Source: JANQTF01 sp041741415 (GTDB lineage: Bacteria; Bacteroidota; Bacteroidia; J057). From it: a stretch of 64,000 nt of DNA. Below, piece after piece: positions 53,017 to 60,929 of this stretch (the stretch's first letter is position 1; every line of letters starts with the position of its first letter). Location: the NCBI GenBank assembly GCA_041741415.1, contig JBGSKC010000036.1, positions 248,001 through 312,000 on the forward strand, written 5' to 3'. The notes under the pieces are model-generated. The model was given only the letters and a program-made list of their open reading frames with translations, searched no databases and was not told the DNA's origin. A program made the position numbers and the translations under genes.

Positions 53017-53880
53017 TTGAACCAACACGCTCTTCTTCGCATCGCTGCCGTTCCGGAACACTTTAACCTGCCCTGGCGCCTGGCAGTAGAATCGGGCATT
53101 TTTGAACAGCATCACCTCCGGGTGGAGTATCAGGAGGTGCCCGGCGGAACGGGTGCCATGACCCGGGCGCTCCGCGAAGGCCAGATTGATGTCGCCATCG
53201 GCCTTACCGAAGGCCTGGTTGCGGATATTCTCCGGGGCAACCCCGGCAAAATCGTCAAAGTTTTTGTCGAATCGCCCCTCAACTGGGGTGTTCATGTGCC
53301 GGTTAACAGCTCCATTGCCTCCCTGGCCGACATCCACAGCGCCATTTATGCCATTTCCCGGCCAGGCTCAGGCTCTCACCTCATGGCCATCGTAGAGGCT
53401 GTACAACAGGGATTTGATCCGGCAGGACTCACTTTTCAGGAAGTGGGCCATTTGCACGGGGCGCTCGACAGCATGGCCAGGGGCGAGAGTGAAGTGTTTT
53501 TTTGGGAGCGCTTCATGACCCAGCCTTTTGTGGACAGCGGTCAGCTTCGCCGCGTAGGCGTGGTGCTGACCCCCTGGCCCTGCTTTTCGGTTGCCGCCCA
53601 CGAGCATTTGCTGCCCGAACAGGCAGGGGCCCTGCGGCTGGCCCTGGAGCTTGTGCATGAGCAAATTCGCCTGCTCAAAGCCCGCCCGGATGCTGCCAGC
53701 CTGCTCGCAACGCGATACCAGCTCAAGGAAGACCAGGTCTCAGAATGGCTTTCCCTTACCACCTGGAGCCAGGATTTTGAGGTCCCGGAGAAGATGATTG
53801 AGGCCGTGCAGGTTTCTTTGGTTCAGGCGAAGATTGTGCCGAAGGTAGTCCCGGCTGCATCCTTGATTTTTTCCTTGTAA
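53017..53880 (+). CDS. Cytosolic type 2 periplasmic-binding-protein-like (NMT1/SsuA-type) protein
   Basis: The 287-residue protein begins directly with the fold (LLRIAAVPEHFNLPWRLAVE), with GTGAMTRALREGQIDVAIGL, GLVADILRGN, and ISRPGSGSHLMAIVEA. This is the pattern of ABC-transporter solute-binding proteins for sulfonates, taurine or thiamine precursors. There is no signal peptide and no permease or ATPase gene nearby, so it probably acts in the cytosol as a sensor or enzyme-like protein. The start codon is TTG at 53017; the next in-frame Met would remove the first strands of the fold. Confidence 0.8.
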   Translation: MNQHALLRIAAVPEHFNLPWRLAVESGIFEQHHLRVEYQEVPGGTGAMTRALREGQIDVAIGLTEGLVADILRGNPGKIVKVFVESPLNWGVHVPVNSSIASLADIHSAIYAISRPGSGSHLMAIVEAVQQGFDPAGLTFQEVGHLHGALDSMARGESEVFFWERFMTQPFVDSGQLRRVGVVLTPWPCFSVAAHEHLLPEQAGALRLALELVHEQIRLLKARPDAASLLATRYQLKEDQVSEWLSLTTWSQDFEVPEKMIEAVQVSLVQAKIVPKVVPAASLIFSL

Positions 53881-53954
53881 ATTTCTGCTTTCCATCACAA
53901 CGGCAGCTGCTGAAGGCCCGTCATTGCCTGCCATTGAACGAACCTATCCCTACG

Positions 53955-54419
53955 ATGAAACGCAAGAAGCTGGCCAGCCGGGGTGCCATGAAGCGCAAGC
54001 AGAGAGATCCCGCCAATCTCTCCGAACTACGCGCTCAGGTGCAGCAGGAAATCTTAAACAGCACCCGGAATCACCCAAAAAGGTTCCGCCGAAAATCTAA
54101 TGGAATAACAGGCCTGGCTGCCGGGATCGCCGACTATTTTCAGACTGACGTGACCTGGGTGAGGCTTGGCCTTGTGGCGGGAACGATCTTTACTTCTGGC
54201 ATTTTGCTGATTCCCTATTCAATTCTGGCCTATTTTCTCCCCAAAGAAGACCAGGACCAGCTCGATGGAGAGTGGATTCGGGTGGAATATGGGCAGGACT
54301 GGCCAATGTACTCCGAAGATTTGCCCGAAGTGGTGGATCGCAGAAAAGTTTGTTCTGACTGCGACACCGTTACCAAGCCCAATGCCCATTATTGCCATAG
54401 TTGCGGAGCCAAGATATGA
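53955..54419 (+). CDS. PspC-domain membrane protein with C-terminal zinc ribbon
   Basis: This 154-residue protein starts at ATG 53955; a TTG at 53934 would add seven residues. A very basic N terminus (MKRKKLASRGAMKRKQRDPA) is followed by a PspC domain (about residues 50-97): FRRKSNGITGLAAGIADYFQ, VTWVRLGLVAGTIFTSGILL, IPYSILAYFLPKE. A zinc ribbon lies at the end (CSDCDTVTKPNAHYCHSCGA). PspC proteins are linked to envelope stress. Its stop overlaps the start of the next gene as ATGA. That gene also ends in a zinc ribbon. Confidence 0.88.
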   Translation: MKRKKLASRGAMKRKQRDPANLSELRAQVQQEILNSTRNHPKRFRRKSNGITGLAAGIADYFQTDVTWVRLGLVAGTIFTSGILLIPYSILAYFLPKEDQDQLDGEWIRVEYGQDWPMYSEDLPEVVDRRKVCSDCDTVTKPNAHYCHSCGAKI

Positions 54420-55348
54420 GCCAGAGAATTATCCTGAACCAGCTTTTCCCGACAGAATACGAGCACCCTTTTGACAGGCAGGCCCTCGACAGGCTCGAAG
54501 ACACCAGGGGCCTCGACCTGCTGATCCAGAAAATGCTTGACAACGGGCTCGAAGCCTATTTGCGGATCAAGCACACCGGAGACAACCTCCAGGTAACGGC
54601 CCGCACGATTCCGGAACTACATTCCCTGCTTGTGGAGGCTTGTAAAATTCTGGGAATGAGCGACATCCCGGATTTGTACCTGCGGCTCGATGACAGCATC
54701 GACTCCTTCAGCAGCGGGCAAAAAAGGCGACTGGTGGTGATCACAACCGGCGCCGTGGAATTGCTGAACGATGAAGAGCTGTTGTTTTTATTTGGCCGCG
54801 AACTGGGTCATATCAAAAGCAACCACGTACTGTACCGCGAGCTGGGAGACTCCCTCACACTGGTGTCCCAGATTGTGAGCGACCTGACCCTGGGTTTGGG
54901 AAATATCTTGTCAATGCCCATCAAAATTGCCCTGATGCACTGGTACAGGATGTCGGAGTTTACCGCAGACCGCGCCGGGCTGCTGACCTGCCAAAGCACC
55001 GAAACGGCGACACAGGCCCTGATCAAAATGGCAGGGCTGCCCCAAAAGTACCACGGGCGCATTACGACGGAGGAGTTCCGGCGGCAGGCCAATTCCTTTT
55101 CTGAGCTGGAGGTGAAAACGTTTGATAAGTTCCTTCGCTTCATGGCCAGTTATGAAAATCCGCAGCCTTTCACTGTGATCCGTGCATCTCAGATGTTTCA
55201 ATGGGTGGAGGCCGGAGAATACACCCGCATTCTCAACTCGGCTGCGGCGAGCCTCCCGGAAGGCGATGCCCGCTGCAGGGCCTGTCTGCATGTTCTTGAT
55301 CCGGAGGATGTGTTTTGCCCGGCTTGCGGCACCAAAGTGGAAGGGTAA
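54416..55348 (+). CDS. M48-like metallopeptidase homologue with altered zinc site and C-terminal zinc ribbon
   Basis: This 310-residue protein starts at ATG 54416, coupled to the PspC-type gene. The central M48-like domain shows LNDEELLFLFGRELGHIKSN, where HExxH reads R128-E129-x-x-H132. The usual third ligand is present as Glu181 in SEFTADRAG. A hydrophobic helix lies between (about residues 145-170). The C-terminal part has ARCRACLHVLDPEDVFCPAC, a zinc ribbon like that of its neighbour. Loss of the first His should weaken or abolish zinc binding, so it may be a pseudo-protease. Conservation of the Arg in relatives was not checked. Confidence 0.8.
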   Translation: MSQRIILNQLFPTEYEHPFDRQALDRLEDTRGLDLLIQKMLDNGLEAYLRIKHTGDNLQVTARTIPELHSLLVEACKILGMSDIPDLYLRLDDSIDSFSSGQKRRLVVITTGAVELLNDEELLFLFGRELGHIKSNHVLYRELGDSLTLVSQIVSDLTLGLGNILSMPIKIALMHWYRMSEFTADRAGLLTCQSTETATQALIKMAGLPQKYHGRITTEEFRRQANSFSELEVKTFDKFLRFMASYENPQPFTVIRASQMFQWVEAGEYTRILNSAAASLPEGDARCRACLHVLDPEDVFCPACGTKVEG

Positions 55349-55495
55349 AGGGATCACATTTCCCCCTCCATTCCTGCGGCAAATTGTTTACCTTTGTCCT
55401 CGCTTTCTTTTCGGGGAAAAGGCCTTCTGAAGGTTGGATTCCCGGTTGTGTTTCCATCCAAGGGCTGTTTGCAGCCAGAACAGAAAGGCTCATTT

Positions 55496-56431
55496 ATGGA
55501 TCTGTCGATCGTTGTTCCGCTTTATAACGAAGAAGAATCGCTCCCGGAACTGGTAGCCTGGATCGAAAGGGTGGTTCAGCAGGAGGGCCTGACGCACGAG
55601 GTCATTCTCGTGGACGACGGCAGCACAGACAAATCCTGGCAGGTGATTCAGCACTTGTCAACCACCCATCAGGGCGTTCGCGGAATCCGCTTTCAGCGCA
55701 ACTATGGCAAGTCTGCAGCCCTGCAAATGGGCTTCGAAGCCACCGTTGGCAAGGTTGTCATCACAATGGATGCCGACATGCAGGATTCTCCCGACGAAAT
55801 CCCGGCCCTCTACCGCATGATCACCGTGGACGACTTCGACCTCGTTTCGGGCTGGAAACAAAAGCGCTACGACCCCATTTCCAAGACCATCCCCTCCAAG
55901 TTTTTCAACGCCATCACCCGCTGGGTATCCGGGGTGAACAATCTCCACGATTTCAACTGCGGGTTGAAAGCCTACAAATCAGCAGTTGTAAAAGCCATTG
56001 AGGTGTATGGCGAAATGCACCGCTACATTCCAGTGATTGCCAACTGGGAAGGCTTTCACAAAATCGGGGAAAAGGTGGTGGAGCACAGGGCCAGAAAATA
56101 CGGCAAAACCAAATTCGGCCTCAACCGCTTCATCAACGGCTTCCTCGACCTTGTCACCATCACTGTCACCACCAAATACCTCAAGCGCCCGATGCACTTT
56201 TTCGGGTTGTGGGGGGTGGCTTTTGCCTTCGTTGGCGCCGCTGATTTACTCTACCTCGCCACCATCAAGCTGGCACTGGGCGTGGGCCTCGGCGACCGTA
56301 TGCCCGCCATGATCTTCGGTGCGGTTTGCTTCCTCGCAGGGCTCATGCTCTTCTCCACAGGGCTCCTTGCCGAGCTCATCGGACGAAATTCCACCTACAA
56401 AAACCAGTACCGGGTTTCAGAAACGATCTGA
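55496..56431 (+). CDS. DPM1/GtrB-like family 2 glycosyltransferase
   Basis: This 311-residue membrane glycosyltransferase starts at ATG 55496 (MDLSIVVPLYNEEESLPELV). The upstream in-frame extension to 55394 is rejected because the family begins at the first strand. The GT-A catalytic domain has EVILVDDGSTDKSW, FQRNYGKSAALQMGFEA, and the D-x-D region ITMDADMQDSPDEIPAL. Two C-terminal membrane helices (about residues 236-300, HFFGLWGVAFAFVGAADLLY and AMIFGAVCFLAGLMLFSTGL) fit transfer of a sugar to a lipid carrier. The downstream SDR epimerase may supply or modify a nucleotide sugar. Confidence 0.92.
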   Translation: MDLSIVVPLYNEEESLPELVAWIERVVQQEGLTHEVILVDDGSTDKSWQVIQHLSTTHQGVRGIRFQRNYGKSAALQMGFEATVGKVVITMDADMQDSPDEIPALYRMITVDDFDLVSGWKQKRYDPISKTIPSKFFNAITRWVSGVNNLHDFNCGLKAYKSAVVKAIEVYGEMHRYIPVIANWEGFHKIGEKVVEHRARKYGKTKFGLNRFINGFLDLVTITVTTKYLKRPMHFFGLWGVAFAFVGAADLLYLATIKLALGVGLGDRMPAMIFGAVCFLAGLMLFSTGLLAELIGRNSTYKNQYRVSETI

Positions 56432-56452
56432 GCCGGTCCAGTTTCTCCATAT

Positions 56453-56479
56453 CCCGCCTCTCAACCTCCCGCCTCTCAA
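56453..56479 (+). repeat. 15-bp tandem repeat in the GT2/epimerase gap
   Basis: CCCGCCTCTCAA occurs at 56453-56464 and 56468-56479, a period of 15 bp, immediately before the epimerase start at 56490. The reverse complement of the repeat at 58317-58345 has the same 15-bp period and a similar unit (AACATCCCACCTCCC). Confidence 0.7.
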
Positions 56480-56489
56480 TCTCTCTCCC

Positions 56490-57563
56490 ATGAACTACCA
56501 TCTCATTTCCGGCGGCTGCGGCTTTGTGGGCCGCAACATGGCCAAACACCTGCTCAGAACCACCAGCGATCGTGTTATCATTGTGGATGACCTTTCTGTG
56601 GGAATTTCCCCGGCCGCATGGCCTGTGGCAGAAGGCAGGTTTTTGGGCGGCAAGCCGGTGAGAACCCAGGGCGACCTGGAGGTGTGGGGCGAAGACGAGC
56701 GCCTGTTGTTCTGGAAAGGCGATTTCCGCCGCTTCCTGCGCAACCTGATTGAGCAACCCCGTTGGCTGCAGGAAACATATGGATTTGATTTTGAGCGCTT
56801 CAGCGATGTGTTTCACTTTGCTGCCATTGTGGGAGGCCGCTCTAAAATCGACGGCGACCCGATGGTGGTGGCCCTCGATCTCTCCATCGACGCCGAATTT
56901 TTCTACTGGGCGGTTCGCCACCAGCCCGGGCGCGTGATGTACCCCAGCTCCAGCGCTGCCTATCCGATCAACCTGCAGCGGGAAGGAGATTATGTGGCCC
57001 TGGCGGAAGCCGACATCGACTTCGTGACAGGCAACCTCGGCCAGCCCGACATGACCTATGGCTGGTCCAAGCTCACGGGCGAATACCTGGCCCGGATTGC
57101 AGCCCAGCACTACGGGCTCCATGTGGCCTGCGTGCGCCCGATGTCGGGTTACGGCGAAGACCAGGACCTGAGCTATCCCATTCCGGCCATTGCCCGCAGG
57201 GCAGCAGGCAAAGAATCTCCCTTTGAGGTATGGGGCAGCGGCAAGCAGGGCCGGGACTTCGTCCATATTGACGACTGTGTGGAACTCATGATGCTGGCCC
57301 TCGACAAGATTCACGACGGCAGTGCTGTGAACATCGGATCGGGAAAAATCACCAGCTTTTTGGAGATCATCGAGCTGTTCACAGAATTCGCCGGATACCA
57401 GCCCCCCATCAAGCCATTGCTCGACAAGCCGGTGGGGGTACATGCCCGTCACGCCGACATGACTTATGTATTTGAGCAGTGGGGATGGCGTCCCAAAGTA
57501 TCCCTGAGAGAAGGCATGCGCCGCGTTTACGAAGCGCAAATCCGGCAGTTGAACCAGCAATAG
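56490..57563 (+). CDS. NAD-dependent epimerase/dehydratase (extended SDR)
   Basis: This 357-residue cytoplasmic enzyme starts at ATG 56490 (MNYHLISGGCGFVGRNMAKH). It has the Rossmann GGCGFVG nucleotide loop, Asp of VDDLS, FHFAAIVGG, the catalytic Ser region VMYPSSSAAYP, and Y-x-x-x-K as YGWSKLTGEYLARI. Later segments (VRPMSGYGEDQDLSYPIPAI and WGSGKQGRDFVHIDDCVELM) are typical of nucleotide-sugar epimerases. The substrate cannot be named. It follows the GT2 gene, suggesting a role in glycan synthesis. Confidence 0.9.
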   Translation: MNYHLISGGCGFVGRNMAKHLLRTTSDRVIIVDDLSVGISPAAWPVAEGRFLGGKPVRTQGDLEVWGEDERLLFWKGDFRRFLRNLIEQPRWLQETYGFDFERFSDVFHFAAIVGGRSKIDGDPMVVALDLSIDAEFFYWAVRHQPGRVMYPSSSAAYPINLQREGDYVALAEADIDFVTGNLGQPDMTYGWSKLTGEYLARIAAQHYGLHVACVRPMSGYGEDQDLSYPIPAIARRAAGKESPFEVWGSGKQGRDFVHIDDCVELMMLALDKIHDGSAVNIGSGKITSFLEIIELFTEFAGYQPPIKPLLDKPVGVHARHADMTYVFEQWGWRPKVSLREGMRRVYEAQIRQLNQQ

Positions 57564-57571
57564 CCATCTGA

Positions 57572-58243
57572 TCAGGAGGGCAGGAGCGCAGAGAGGCAGG
57601 CCTGGAACGCATTCGCCTCAAAGAGCGCCTGAACTGGAACTGCGAAGCCAGTGAGAACCTGGCTGGAGGCAAGGTCCTGCCCGGCAAGCAGGCGTGTGGG
57701 GCCATATTCCATCGCCTCTTCATTCAGCTGAAAAACCTCCACGGTCTCTGCATCGGGGTCGATGAGCCAGTATTCCCGGATGCCATGGGCGGCGTAGTCG
57801 CGAAATTTCACCCCCCGGTCGCGGGCTTCTGTGGAGGGCGACAATACTTCCACGACGAGGTCGGGAGCGGGGTGGCGCATGGTATCGCCGTCAAACTTGT
57901 CGGCAACCTCCTTTCGCCAGAAGCAGATGTCGGGCTCATAATCGTTGCGGGTGAGCGAAATAAGGGCCTTTTCAATCGCCAGTTCACCCAGTTGGTTGTG
58001 AGCAACCCAGGTGTGAAGGAGTAAAAACAATCGTTGGTTTGCCAGGAGATGGCTCCGCTTTACCGGTGAATGCATAACAGTTTCTCCGTTGATAAACTCA
58101 GCTTTCATGTCCGGGGTGAGCCAATCGAGGAAGGCTTCCCGGCGCAGGGCCTCGGCCTGGAGCTGGTCTTCCACTTTTTGAAGCACCAGTTTCAGATCGG
58201 GCAGGTCGAGCAATGCTGAATAAGACGAAGAAAGACTGTGCAT
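57572..58243 (-). CDS. Uma2-family (DUF820) restriction-endonuclease-fold protein
   Basis: From ATG 58243 (MHSLSSSYSALLDLPDLKLV) the protein has 223 residues; the longer frame to 58465 reads through repeat DNA and is rejected. The fold signatures of the Uma2 PD-(D/E)xK group are present: MKAEFINGETVMHSPVKRSH, YEPDICFWRKE, APDLVVEVLSPSTEARDRGV with the Asp and Glu of the active site, and GIREYWLIDPDAE. Uma2 proteins occur in many copies in cyanobacteria and some Bacteroidota, and their role is unsettled. It converges on the epimerase gene with an 8-bp gap. Confidence 0.9.
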   Translation of the reverse strand: MHSLSSSYSALLDLPDLKLVLQKVEDQLQAEALRREAFLDWLTPDMKAEFINGETVMHSPVKRSHLLANQRLFLLLHTWVAHNQLGELAIEKALISLTRNDYEPDICFWRKEVADKFDGDTMRHPAPDLVVEVLSPSTEARDRGVKFRDYAAHGIREYWLIDPDAETVEVFQLNEEAMEYGPTRLLAGQDLASSQVLTGFAVPVQALFEANAFQACLSALLPS

Positions 58244-58316
58244 AACGGCTAGCTTGCTGTTCAGGGAAAAGATACGATTTTTTTGGGGATGTGGAGCGGT
58301 TGCAGAATGGGTTTGG

Positions 58317-58400
58317 GGAGGTGGGATGTTGGGAGGTGGGATGTTTGGAGGCGAGAGCCGAGAACCGAGAGCCGGGACCGGAGGCGGAGCCGGGTGAGCA
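58317..58400. repeat. Modular intergenic repeat block upstream of Uma2
   Basis: GGAGGTGGGATGTT occurs at 58317-58330 and 58332-58345 (15-bp period). It is followed by GCGAGAGCCGAGAACCGAGA (from 58351) and GGAGGCGGAGCC near 58380. The second part is the same GA-rich module seen at 9960-9990 (minus) and 40338-40360. Confidence 0.75.
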
Positions 58401-58479
58401 GCGATAGGGCATGTCCTCAAGTTCATTTTTGCCCGTGACACACTTAATGGAGCACTCCCGAACACCCATTTTTTCGTTA

Positions 58480-58534
58480 GCTCTTATTTTGACTAATCAT
58501 GAAATTTCGCTCTTATTCTGACTAATCATGAAAT
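58480..58534 (+). repeat. 29-bp tandem duplication covering the TonB receptor start
   Basis: GCTCTTATTTTGACTAATCA plus TGAAAT (58480-58505) is repeated with one change at 58509-58534, where the ATG (58528) is the start of the TonB receptor gene. The first copy therefore also contains an ATG (58499). It opens an eight-codon frame MKFRSYSD that ends at TAA 58523-58525, two bases before the real start. Confidence 0.85.
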
Positions 58535-60927
58535 CAAGCATCCTATACCTGTTGACTGTGGTACTTTGCCTAAGTAGCGAATGCCAATTGCATGCTCAGA
58601 CCTTTATCAGTGTTACCGGGTATGTAAGGGACCATGACAGCCGGGAACCACTGCCCTATGCTTCTGTGAAAATTGAAGATGGGCAGGGGGCATATGCCAA
58701 CCGGCTTGGCTTTTTTGCTGTAGATCTTCCCACGGGAAATCATCAGATCACAGTGTCCTATGCTGGCTACAAGGTCATACAGGTAGAGGGTATATTTGCC
58801 GCTGATACTTCGCTGGAATGTTTTCTTGTTCAGGGACCCTCAATAGATACAGTAGAGATTGAAGCAATGGGAGGAGCCGCTAATTCTGTCTTGCACCGGC
58901 TTCACATCACCCAGGAGTTTTTGACCTCTCTTCCAGCACTCGGAAGTGAGGCCGATCCCCTACGTGCCCTGATGGTTTTGCCAGGAATTTCAACTGGAAC
59001 TGAGGAAAGTGCCGATCTTGTCGTGCGGGGTGGAGGCCGTGATCAGAATTTGTTTCTGATAGACGGGGCTCCGCTCTATATGGCCGGGCATGCCTTGAAT
59101 TTCTTGTCGCTATTTCAGGGCGGTCTCGTCCAGGGAATAGATCTTTACACAGGGTATCAACCTCCTCAATATGGGGGCAGACTCTCCTCGGTGATAGATA
59201 TGACATTCCGGGAAGGAAACAGAACAAGACTCCAGGGAAAAATGCAGCTAGGCCTTATTACCTCTCAGGGAATCCTGGAAGGCCCTATTGGGAAGCAGAA
59301 GAGGACCAGCTTTTTGATTGGTGTCAGGAGTACCTATCTGGAACTCTTTGGAATCGGCAGACAGGCAGAAGTAGAGGATCGGTCAACCCTTGAGGACGAC
59401 AGTTATTTGGTATATGGCTTTTCAGATGCCCATGCCAAAATCACGCACTACACAACGAAAAACATCCGTTTATACCTTCATGCTTATGGGGGCAGGGACA
59501 GGCTCAAGATGCTGAGGAGTACGCCAGGGGATTTCGAATCGAATAGAAACTTCATTGGCAATGTGGCCATCAGTGCGGGAGCAGCCGGGCAACTTGGCAC
59601 AAAGGGATGGTGGGAAGCAGGCACATTTTATGTGACCCAACAACAACGGGATGATGCTTTAGCACAATCATTTAGTTGGGAAAGTATCCCGCCGCCGCCT
59701 CAATTCTTCGCCAGGGCTCCCACGATTGTTTACACGCTTTTATCCGAAAATTCATCGATGTTTCGTACCCGGATCAAAGATTTCGGAGCGAAAGTCCTAT
59801 TTCAGGGGAGTCTGAACCATAATTGGGCAATCAAGGGAGGGGGCGAACTGATTGTCCGTCATTATGAGCCCGGGGATTTACAACTGGAAAGTCGTGTATT
59901 CCCTGGGGATACTGTGAGCCGTAACGTGATTACAGGAGTAGCTCCCAATGCGCAGGAGCAAGTGTTGTTCCTGGAGAATAACCTTGTGCTTTCCCCATCC
60001 TTTCAGCTTGATGTTGGGCTGAGAGGAGAGCATTGGCTGGCAGGCAAGCAAAATTTTTTGCGTTTAAGCCCAAGGGTAAGACTAGGCTGGGAGAAAAATC
60101 ATTGGACGGGACAGTTGTCCTATACCCGAGCGTATCAATATCAGCATGCGCTCCTAAGACCCACAGAGCGGCAGGACCTGATTGTTTGGATACCAGCTAC
60201 CGAGGGGCTGCTCCCCCAACAATCCGATCAGATTTCGGTGGCGCTTGGATACCAGGCTGGTGCAACCCCCTGGTCCATACATGTGGAGGCATACATGAAA
60301 GAGATGGCTCATCTCACGATGTTATTTTCAGACCCACTGGCAATCGACTGGTTTGCTACCTGGTCCGAAGGGCTGCTTCGGGAAGGAGAAGGCAGAGCCT
60401 TTGGCGTCGAGCTTTGGGCTTTCTGGAAAAAGGAACGCCTCTCGATTACCGGAGCTTATACTCTGGCATGGAGTGAACGAAGATTTGATGATCTCAACCA
60501 GGGAAATTGGTTTCCTGACTGGTATGACCGAAGACATCAGCTTACGCTAACCGGAATCTGGCGACTTTCCGATACCTGGACTTCCTATGCAATTTGGAAC
60601 CTAGCCTCCGGGCGTAGAACGAATCTCCCACAGGGCATTGTACCCGAAAATCCCTATTCGTTTGGCTACACCGCTTCAGGAACCCTAAACCAAGACAGGC
60701 TACCCTTATACCATAGACTGGACCTGGGACTGGCCTGGAATAAACCTCTTGAAAACGGTAACTCATGGGGAATGAGAGTGGACCTGTATAATGCCTATAA
60801 CCGACTGAATGTGTCGAGCGTCTATGTCGTGAATAGCCTCAACGACCAAGGGAAAGAAGTTCTCACCCTAAAAGGCAGAGCGTTATTGCCGATTATCCCT
60901 TCACTCACTTTTTCCTACCAATTCTGA
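58528..60927 (+). CDS. TonB-dependent outer-membrane receptor
   Basis: This 799-residue receptor has a signal peptide (about residues 1-24, ending QLHAQ). An N-terminal carboxypeptidase-regulatory-like domain (about 28-115: VTGYVRDHDSREPLPYASVK, LPTGNHQITVSYAGYKVIQV) is followed by the plug (LRALMVLPGISTGTEESADL, VVRGGGRDQNLFLIDGAPLY) and a long beta-barrel. The protein ends in the aromatic outer-membrane signature LTFSYQF. The domain set is that of SusC-like or FecA-like receptors without the long N-terminal extension. The DUF4249 lipoprotein gene starts 2 bp after its stop, the standard partner in Bacteroidota. The ligand is unknown. Base composition is more AT-rich than the surroundings. 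Confidence 0.93.
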   Translation: MKSSILYLLTVVLCLSSECQLHAQTFISVTGYVRDHDSREPLPYASVKIEDGQGAYANRLGFFAVDLPTGNHQITVSYAGYKVIQVEGIFAADTSLECFLVQGPSIDTVEIEAMGGAANSVLHRLHITQEFLTSLPALGSEADPLRALMVLPGISTGTEESADLVVRGGGRDQNLFLIDGAPLYMAGHALNFLSLFQGGLVQGIDLYTGYQPPQYGGRLSSVIDMTFREGNRTRLQGKMQLGLITSQGILEGPIGKQKRTSFLIGVRSTYLELFGIGRQAEVEDRSTLEDDSYLVYGFSDAHAKITHYTTKNIRLYLHAYGGRDRLKMLRSTPGDFESNRNFIGNVAISAGAAGQLGTKGWWEAGTFYVTQQQRDDALAQSFSWESIPPPPQFFARAPTIVYTLLSENSSMFRTRIKDFGAKVLFQGSLNHNWAIKGGGELIVRHYEPGDLQLESRVFPGDTVSRNVITGVAPNAQEQVLFLENNLVLSPSFQLDVGLRGEHWLAGKQNFLRLSPRVRLGWEKNHWTGQLSYTRAYQYQHALLRPTERQDLIVWIPATEGLLPQQSDQISVALGYQAGATPWSIHVEAYMKEMAHLTMLFSDPLAIDWFATWSEGLLREGEGRAFGVELWAFWKKERLSITGAYTLAWSERRFDDLNQGNWFPDWYDRRHQLTLTGIWRLSDTWTSYAIWNLASGRRTNLPQGIVPENPYSFGYTASGTLNQDRLPLYHRLDLGLAWNKPLENGNSWGMRVDLYNAYNRLNVSSVYVVNSLNDQGKEVLTLKGRALLPIIPSLTFSYQF

Positions 60928-60929
60928 TC

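Noticed and set aside
58244..58465. 74-residue extension of the Uma2 protein
   Set aside because: It is proline-rich translation of the repeat block at 58317-58400, not protein-coding in character.
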